Source: Magnolia sinica (lineage: Eukaryota; Streptophyta; Magnoliopsida; Magnoliales; Magnoliaceae). From it: DNA of 64,000 bases. The DNA is taken from contig NC_080574.1 of assembly GCF_029962835.1 (NCBI RefSeq), positions 23,162,001-23,226,000 on the forward strand, written 5' to 3'. Both the position numbers and the translations under genes were made by a program. This document shows positions 57,501-64,000 of the stretch, piece after piece; the first letter of the stretch is position 1; every line of letters begins with the position of its first letter. Below the pieces are notes generated by a model that had not been told where the DNA came from, searched no databases, and saw only the letters and a list, made by a program, of their open reading frames with translations.

Positions 57501-60392
57501 CTTAAGTATAATCATGTAGAAATAATTCACATCATCACAAGTTGAATTTGATGCCCAATTGGAATGTTCACTATGAATTTTGCAGAACTTCTAAAGTTCA
57601 AATCCAAGTTTGTTTGGGTTTCAAATCTTGGAGAAGGGGCCGCCATTATCCTTAATCTTATCCAAATATCTGGGAATTCAGAAACTGAGTCTTCAGCACT
57701 CACGGAGGTGGTGATGATGATCTACTTGTGTTTTACTGGCTAGCAGAGCTTATAAGGTGGTAGCACCTTTTCTAGCATGGATAACAGTTTTTAGCTGGTT
57801 TGTACCCATGCTCCATTTGTGAGTTCTCTTCATAAATATATAGACTGTGAGAGTGGGTGGTAACGGCTTAAGTTGAGAATGGAAGTGGACGGAGAACTTT
57901 TCTTACATTTAAATAACACTCCACTTAAGCTATTTCATAATGAATGAATAAGAGAAAAATTTGTGTGGGATCCAGAGAATGGAGACATTCTCTCATATGC
58001 TTAAAACAAGAGCATAAAGATGCGGATAGGCTACCTGAATGATATGTATCAGTTATAACAAAATCTTGGAGCAACAATCAACTAACATGTAGTTATTTAA
58101 TGCAAGTGTGGCTGATTATCCTCCTACAACTTTATCCAATGTTATGAGTTTATTTAGGTCTACGAGTCATTGAACTTCTGGTTCCAATTTGTAAATAGCA
58201 TCCCTGCAAACTGTTGGATTGGTGCACATGACGATGGATGCAGACTTTTATATTATGGGTGCACCTCTTGGATTATCAGTGACCCGTGACACCATGGTTT
58301 GAAAACCCAAAAACTCGATTCGACTCAATGTTCAGCCAGGTCGGTTTGATTCGAAGACACATCCTGACTGGACTTGATAACATAGTTAAGTAATATCAAT
58401 TGCAAATATTGTCATCAAGCCACTCAATGGTCTATTTCAGTTCATCTTTCTTCTAGCAGAGGTCATGGGTTTGATTCCCTCCCTCCCCATTTACATTTTA
58501 TTAATATTGACATTGTGACTCACCGAGTGACTTGGTTCCAGTCACACGAGTCAACCAAGTGGTTGAGTTGACTTAATGAGTTGTCCTGAGTCAGGATTGA
58601 GTCAGGCAACCAAATTTCCCAGCTAACTTGGCTCAAAATCTCGTGGAGTTGAGTTGACTCGGCTGAGTTTTGAGTTAAACCAACGAGCTTTAGAATCATG
58701 CAAAAAACATGCCGGTTGGTAGTTAAAAACTATCTGATCCTTCACTTGTTTTGGATGTCAGAAACAAATGTTTAATAACAAATGTACAGAAGAATTAAAA
58801 AATTGCATAGATTTGTTGACCAGAAACATCCTTTTCTGCCCATTTACAGACATCGGTGCATCCATGTGGTGTCCATCATTCTGCAAATGTGGATTGATCG
58901 ACGTATATGCATATATTTTGAGTTACGTGGGTGGTAACCTTTACCAGATGGTAGTTATTTAAAAAAAAAAAAAAAACACATTTACTAGATGGTACCAGAA
59001 GCGCATCAGGTCCAGCTTCACTTACGTAAAGAGGAATAGATGGTCACTGAAACTGAAATTGTTTACACTGATGCTATTGTGATATTTGAAGGATTATGTA
59101 TCCATCGAACTTCAGTATTTCCTGAAAGATATCTCCAATGTAAAGTCAAATGCAATACTTATCAATCATTTGCCCTGGTTAAGGTATAAGGGGTCCCTAT
59201 CATCACACAACTCAACTTATTTGAGGAAATAATCTTTTTGCTTGAACAATTATAGTGGACATTCCTTACCCCCTTTCCCTATCTGTAATGAACAAGGTGT
59301 GAAGATTGAATGTCAATTAAAAGATATGCTTGGGTACAATTGTACAGTAAGGCCTTTGATTTTCATATTAAATCAAACAGTCATTTAAGTTAAACTGAGT
59401 GATGTATCTTTCTCCTTTATTTAATCTGTATTCAGCTTCAGCGAATTTATATTGAATATATCTTTATTGCTTCTATTCAGGGTTTTGTTGAGGATCAGTT
59501 TGGCTTAGGTCTAATTGCTAGGGCAGTTGAGGAGGGCATTGCTGTTATCAAACCCATGGGTATCATGATCTTCAATATTGGAGGCCGTCCTGGTCAAGGT
59601 GTTTGTAAGCGCTTGTTTGAACGCCGTGGTTTCCGCATTGCAAAGCTTTGGCAGACTAAAGTAATTCAGGTATGTACCCCTCGAAGCTTTGGTAAATATA
59701 TGGCCTTCTGGCCATCTGTCAAAATGCACTTCATGCATAGAATAACTCCCACGTTAACATATTGTACAGATTCCTTCTTTTAATCGACATATAATCTTTG
59801 TTTCTCTTTAATGTGCAATTTCTGTCATGGCAATAGCTGTTCCAAGGAAAGTAACGACTATAAACATGTTATTTCAGGCCACTGATACAGACATCTCAGC
59901 TTTAGTCGAAATTGAGAAGAATAGCCCTCATCGTTTTGAGTTCTTCATGGGGCTTGTTGGTGATCAGCCTATCTGTGCTCGAACAGCCTGGGCCTATGGG
60001 AAGTCTGGTGGTCGCATTTCACATTCTTTATCAGTTTACAGTTGCCAACTTCGCCAACCAAATCAGGCATGCACTGAATTTGTTTTATAGGCAGATACTT
60101 ATTAACCTTATGGTGCACAAATGCACATGGCTGACACTTTGCTGTAAATTGACAGGTCAAGACCATATTTGATTTTCTCAAGAATGGCTTCCAAGACATC
60201 AGCAGTTCCTTGGATTTATCTTTTGATGATGATTCAGTAGCTGATGAGAAGATCCCATTCCTAGCTTATCTGGCCAGTGTTCTGAAAGAGAATTCATTTT
60301 TTCCCTATCAGCCTCCAGCTGGAAGCACACGATTTCGCGATCTTATTGCAGGATTTATGAGGATATATCATCATGTACCTGTTAATTCCAAT
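54165..60392 (+). CDS. MMT: Methionine S-methyltransferase, 5' half (7 exons, 447 codons)
   Basis: In the family this cytosolic enzyme transfers a methyl group from S-adenosylmethionine to L-methionine, giving S-methylmethionine, a sulfur transport and storage compound. Exons: 54165-54393, 56037-56230, 56500-56706, 56906-57001, 59481-59669, 59878-60066, 60156-60392. Phases join cleanly and sum to 1341 bases. The SAM-binding motif ELGCGNG is at residues 121-127 with YGLDINPRA at 143-151; GCIPQ/ILNPNPEAM follows at the exon 3/4 junction, then GFVEDQFGLGLIARAVEEGI and GGRPGQGVC. DEKIPFLAYLASVL in exon 7 begins the link to the aminotransferase-like C-terminal half. Plant MMT proteins are about 1,070 to 1,100 residues, so some 640 are missing; no later exon is seen before 64000. 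Intron 6 is GC-AG. Start: ATG at 54165; a second in-frame ATG (54177) is possible. Confidence 0.94.
54516..54558. repeat. (CT)n microsatellite in MMT intron 1
   Basis: About 21 CT units without interruption. It lies about 120 bp after the exon 1 donor site. Confidence 0.95.
54920..55200. mobile_element. Mutator-type MITE-like fragment in MMT intron 1
   Basis: AAGGTGGGCCCCACCATGG (54938) and CCATCCAATGGGTGGACC (55029) recall the family, but the centre does not match and ends are missing. Weak call. Confidence 0.35.
55561..55822. repeat. 141-bp tandem duplication in MMT intron 1
   Basis: GACCACTAAACTGGACCTC starts at 55561 and again at 55702. Each copy continues with TATATGAATA.CAGTTATTG, a pyrimidine tract and AATGGATCAA.CACTGTTC. 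The tract is (TTC)n in the first copy (55602-55636) and TTTTC-type in the second. The resulting open frame has no meaning. Confidence 0.88.
57002..59480. other. MMT intron 4 (2,479 bp) with repeat content
   Basis: Donor CAG/GTTAGT, acceptor TATTCAG/GG. It holds a region at 58310-58690 rich in GAGTTGACTCGGCTGAGT-like words forming an imperfect inverted repeat. Within that, GAGGTCATGGGTTTGATTCC (58459) looks like a polymerase III B box of a SINE. A runs lie at 57397-57414 and 58960-58974. No gene is present. Confidence 0.65.
60067..60155 (+). other. MMT intron 6 with GC-AG borders
   Basis: The exon 6 coding sequence must end at CCAAATCAG (60066) to join in frame with GTCAAGACC (60156), giving LRQPNQ-VKTIFDFL as in the family. 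The intron then starts GCATGC and ends GACAG. Retaining it would add eight residues and a stop (TAG at 60088). Confidence 0.82.
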
Positions 60393-60517
60393 GTAAGAAA
60401 CTACTATTTGTTCGGTTTTTCACTCATTTCTTTCATTTATTCTCTTTTTAGTTATGGTGTGTGGGTAAGCTTGCTTACATTCTGATGCTGTAGGTCTGAG
60501 TGGGTTATTAATTGCAA

Positions 60518-62030
60518 TTTTTTTTAAGATTAACAAAAAATTTTAGAAGAAAAATGCCAAAGGTGAAAAGAAAAACATGCAAGACCTGCTACAACCTGAA
60601 GAAAACAAAGACAACAAAAACAGAAATAAAAACAAACTAGCGCAAGACAAAGAAACAAGTTAGTCCTACTACAACCCAAAGAGAGAGGAAGGAATAAAAT
60701 GGTCAAGAATCGAGAGACAAAACAACCACTCCACAACATCCCCAATAATGAAGGCCACCACCCAAGAGATAGAAGATGAGGAATTCTGGAAGTAGTGGTT
60801 TTTCCTCTCTCACCAAATGACCCAAAAGGAAGCCATGATGGTCAAACGCTTTGTGGTCCTTTCCAGCGTCTCCCTTGTGCCAGGAAAAATGTAGATCCTT
60901 GGTAGCAAAAGGCATGACCCATGAAGTGTGGAAAAGGGCCAGAATGCATGACCACACCCCATGGATGAAGGGGGGTAGTGGATAAAGCGGTGGTTGATTG
61001 ATTTCGCACGTTCCATACAAAGTTGACAGAACTATCCCCCTTTTCTTCACATTGTCTATAGTGAGAATTCTCCCCCTAACAAGGAGTCAAACAAATGCTA
61101 AGACCAAGCAAAGCAAGGAAAGCAACCCCTGCTAGAGGGGGACCACTGAGAATGATGTAGGACAACTAACCACTTGCTCTAAAAGCTCAAACTGATAGAG
61201 CGCGGTGAATCAATCCCTTTTATCTCATAGCCTAGGCCCCACTTCCCATGGGTTAGGTCCTTGGCCTAACCCCCGTCGTGGTCCCCACATCACATGGGTC
61301 TCGCCTCACACGAGTTACCTACCTCACACTGGCTACCCACTCCGAGTGTGCCCCCATATCTCACAGGCTACCCCACTCGAGCATGGTGTGAAAATGCCAT
61401 TGCTTTAATCACCCCCGGTGAGGAGTCTCGAACATGAGACCTCCTGCTCTGATGCCACTTTTGATGCAGAACAACCAACCACTTGCTCTAAAATTCTTGA
61501 AATGATAGAGCGTGGTGAATCAATCCCTTTATCTCATAGCCCAGGCCCCACTTCCCATGGGTTAGGTCCTTCGCCACACCCCCCCTTGCCCGGTGGGCCC
61601 CACATCACATGGGACTCGCCTCACACGAATCACCCACCTCACATAGGCCGCTCACCCTAAGTGTGCCCCCGCATCCCATGGGCCACCCCACTCAAGCCCG
61701 GTGTGAAAATGCCCCTGCATTAGAGAAGCTTGAACAACGAGTAGACCAGGAACCTACTTGAGTTATTCACGGACCACATCAGTGAGTCTTCAATACCTTA
61801 GGAGGGACGAACAACACTCAAAAGTTCCAGAAGCTTGAGGAAGTCTTGTTTCTCAAAATCTAACAAATTTCTCATACAAGGAGGGCACCAGATCGTAGAC
61901 CCCACATCATAGAAACAATTGGTTGCAAAAATGGACCTATCCGAGGTGACTTGAGCCAAGCTTGGGAAAAGAGAGAAGAGAGGCCTATCTGAGATCCAAC
62001 GATCCATCTAGAAATGAATGTGGGGCCAAT
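60518..62030 (-). mobile_element. LINE remnant in MMT intron 7, split by a TRIM
   Basis: On the minus strand, in order: MDRWISDRPLFSLFPSLAQV (62007 downward), PPCMRNLLDFEKQDFLKLL, then across the TRIM the zf-RVT block LLVRGRILTIDNVKKRGIVL (about 61080), EINQP/ERAKSINHRFIHYP in two frames, and VWSCILALFHTSWVMPFATK. The T run at 60518-60525 is the poly(A) tail. Frame changes and stops make it inactive. It is antisense to the MMT gene. Confidence 0.82.
61153..61722 (-). mobile_element. TRIM element, 570 bp, inserted in the LINE
   Basis: Two direct repeats of about 260 bp (61153-61411 and 61462-61722) act as LTRs; on the minus strand they end CTACATCA and CTGCATCA. Between them lie only 50 bp with TGGCATCAGAGC (minus; 61446-61457), one base off the usual TGGTATCAGAGC primer-binding site for initiator tRNA-Met, and CACCGGGGG directly before the second LTR as a polypurine-like tract. 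GAGAA flanks the whole (61148-61152 and 61723-61727), a perfect 5-bp duplication. No coding capacity. Confidence 0.9.
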
Positions 62031-62735
62031 TGCTAAGAGAGAAGGCGAAAAACCTTCTTACATATGGAGTCACAAGTTTGCAATGGCCTTCCTGCAAACA
62101 GAGAGGAGCTGAAAGGTTTTCTGTATTTAAGACAACCCAAAGGGGTTGAATATATAGAGATTATAGTCATCTATACAAGTAAAATAATAAAATCAGAATC
62201 CTCTATCTATGGAAACAAACTATACAAGGTATACTAGCTATACAAGGTATGTGAGCCCGTCTAACATCCCCCCTCAAACTAATGCGGGTCATCGACAAGT
62301 AATAGTTTGCCAACTAGAAATGAGTGACGTGTAGAAGTAAGGGACTTGGTGAGAATGTCTGCAATCTGATCATGGGATGCAACATGTGGAAGAGAAATGA
62401 GTCCATACTGAAATTTCTCGCGGATAAAGTGACAGTCAACTTCAATATGCTTCGTCCGTTCATGAAAAACCGGGTTAGAGGCAATTTGAATAGCACTTAG
62501 ATTATCGACATGGAGTGGAGTAGGATTCTGCAGAGGAATGCTCAAGTCAGAAAGAAGTCCACGTAAACAGACAAGCTCACTACACGCAGCGGAGATCGCC
62601 CGATACTCAGCTTCTGTGCTGGATTTGGAAACAGTAGCTACTTCTTATACTTCCAAGAGATAAGAGAAGTGCCGTGAAAAACACAGTAGCCAGGTAGATC
62701 TTCGTGTGAGAGCGCAACCAGCCCACATGCATCAT
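62023..62735 (-). mobile_element. Copia-type retrotransposon 3' end (RNase H and LTR), decayed
   Basis: On the minus strand the RNase H end of a Ty1/Copia polyprotein is read: GYCVFHGTSLISWKYKK, then SKSSTEAEYRAISAACSELV, PLHVDNLSAIQIASNPVFHE, RTKHIEVDCHFIREK and QIADILTKSL. Two small deletions shift the frame upstream of STEAEYRA. GAGGGGGGATGTTAGACGGG marks the polypurine tract and LTR start (about 62266 on the plus strand); the LTR runs down to about 62023. The element is cut at 62735, so polymerase and integrase are missing. Confidence 0.88.
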
Positions 62736-62739
62736 CCTA

Positions 62740-63848
62740 AAGTGAGGGTCTTCCTGATGCATGTCCAATACATGTGGGGTCTTCAAAATGGCTTGATGGG
62801 CCCCATCTGGAACTCATCTCCCATCCATAAAGAAAGTTATGCTAATGTGGGGGGTCGTCTCCGTCTCTGGTACACTTGAGTAGGTCCTTTGATGTCCCCA
62901 TCAGCTCCTCTCCTCGAAGCCTCAATGGAAGATCAACTTCTCTCTTTAAGAAGGGCTTAATCTCTCATGGAGAATCTCTCTCGATCTGACTTTATCTCCA
63001 CAACTCTCTCCCTTCAAAGATGAAATCCCCGAGGAATCTCTCGATCTCTCAAACTACCTGGGTTTCTGGCTGGGTTCCTTTCGCTTGGCTTTTAATTACC
63101 TCTCTCTCTCTCTCTAATTTTCTCTCCCTCACTCTCTCGATCAATTGTTTTAGTGATATCATTTGTTTGCAATTACTTCTTATTGAATATAGCCAAGTTT
63201 ATGGTATACCATCATTAAGATGGTTCATTAAATTAGTATATGTTGATGAATCTTCCAATGGTTCTTTTACTTTGTGCTTCCAGACATTTCTTGGAATTTC
63301 TTCCTTGTAATTTTGTATCATAAAAGACTTGTTTCCCTCTACAGTTAGCAAGAAATGCGAGGAGACATTTGTGCCTTTATGCACGCAAGGGTGCTTTTTA
63401 TCAGTTTAGTATTAACCTAGTTACAAATTTTGTGAAATAAACTCTGGTGCCTTAGGCGATTAGAAGTATCACATAGGTTTACAAACATGACTGGAAGTGC
63501 TACATGGCTGTCGTGTTAGCCTTTTGCCAGTCTGGGAATGCCCTTTTGCATAAGACCAATTGCACTCATTCAAAGGGCAAAAGCCTGTGGCTTTTGCCAC
63601 GAGATGAAGCCAAGAAGATTTTTGCGTGAACATTGTTCGCTTGGTTTGAAGGAAAGACTAGCACCTTCCTTTTGATAGAAATACCACCCAACACAAGCCG
63701 CAAGTGCAAATGGGGAATCCGTGTGCAAGTGGCCAGGGCTATGGACCCTTATATTGTGAATTTTCTCACTCAACAGTGATATTACCCGAGATATCTTATT
63801 TAAATATGATTTAACTTCTATACACATGTAACACACCTAAGGGGGGAT
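62740..63848. other. MMT intron 7, unassigned retroelement-like sequence
   Basis: CT-rich leader-like sequence (63020-63150) and AT-rich sequence without a recognisable domain. The 96-codon frame at 63020-63310 has no family resemblance. No exon of MMT was found here; the expected next exon encodes a PSRAVAIES-like stretch. Confidence 0.35.
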
Positions 63849-64000
63849 TGTTAATCTTTAAGGGTTGTGGTAGGAGCAAATCCTTGACTTCTGGAGAGAA
63901 ATGTCTTCTTGTAATGTATGCGATGATCTATCAGCATCTTTCCCCATGCGTTTGATGTAGTTTGTCTCTAAGTTTTCCTTAATAAAATTTGGTTACTTTA
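63849..64000 (+). mobile_element. Possible start of an LTR after a polypurine tract
   Basis: CTAAGGGGGGAT (63838-63849) looks like a Copia polypurine tract and is followed by TGTTAATCTTTAAGGG, a TG start. The window ends before the LTR could close. Sequence upstream shows no clear RNase H, so the call is tentative. Confidence 0.4.

Noticed and set aside
63020-63310. 96-codon frame as a possible further MMT exon
   Set aside because: No similarity to the expected aminotransferase-like half of MMT, and no suitable splice acceptor with conserved sequence after it.
63570-63836. Copia coding end upstream of the polypurine-like tract
   Set aside because: No ADILTK-like or other RNase H word could be read in any plus-strand frame, so only the tentative LTR start is listed.

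Overview
This window is plant nuclear DNA. It has sparse spliced genes, GT-AG introns, poly(A)-tailed non-LTR retrotransposons and a dense cover of small nested transposons. The many repeats built around a GGGGCCCACCATGATG core, and the large TE-filled introns, suggest a large-genome angiosperm. A magnoliid is my guess from general familiarity with such repeats, not something I can prove here. Only two protein-coding genes are convincing. One is a 69-residue NADH dehydrogenase (complex I) accessory subunit of the NDUFB3/B12 type at 1858-2067 (+). The other is the 5' half of methionine S-methyltransferase (MMT), on + from 54165. Seven exons (447 codons) are visible up to 60392; the C-terminal part must lie beyond position 64000 or be lost.

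Layout. 0.1-1.3 kb: an intact hAT-type MITE and a Mutator-type MITE. 1.3-2.8 kb: the NDUFB3 gene. 2.8-13.7 kb: a graveyard of LINE (L1-like) fragments on both strands with a gag-like piece and LTR-like sequence. 14.3-14.8 kb: a solo-LTR-like unit. 15-29 kb: two collinear, diverged copies of one intergenic block, each peppered with different MITEs and SINEs. 30-32 kb: Harbinger-type, Mutator-type and SINE insertions. 32-35 kb: a decayed LTR-retrotransposon leader and gag. 35-45 kb: long LTR-like units nested in one another, with internal short tandem arrays and an unusual array of about 13 degenerate MITE-end units at 36.1-37.2 kb. 45-54 kb: a further run of Mutator-type MITEs, one a chimera and one carrying a hAT MITE. 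54-64 kb: the MMT gene, whose seventh intron holds a LINE, a 570-bp TRIM inserted into that LINE, and a decayed Copia end.

For many of the small elements the insertion can be proven from the bases: 8-bp target duplications for the hAT MITEs, 9 to 11 bp for the Mutator-type MITEs, TTA/TAA for Harbinger-type, 9 to 16 bp for the SINEs and LINE, and 5 bp for the TRIM. I found no new enzyme system, no CRISPR array and no functional tRNA or rRNA. The most notable items are the modular Mutator-type MITE family with exchangeable outer ends, the perfect 523-bp copy 195 bp upstream of the MMT start codon, the GC-AG intron in MMT, the 570-bp TRIM with only a 50-bp interior, two tRNA-derived SINE families, and the duplicated intergenic block. 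The two genes are unrelated in function: one acts in mitochondrial respiration, the other in cytosolic sulfur metabolism.
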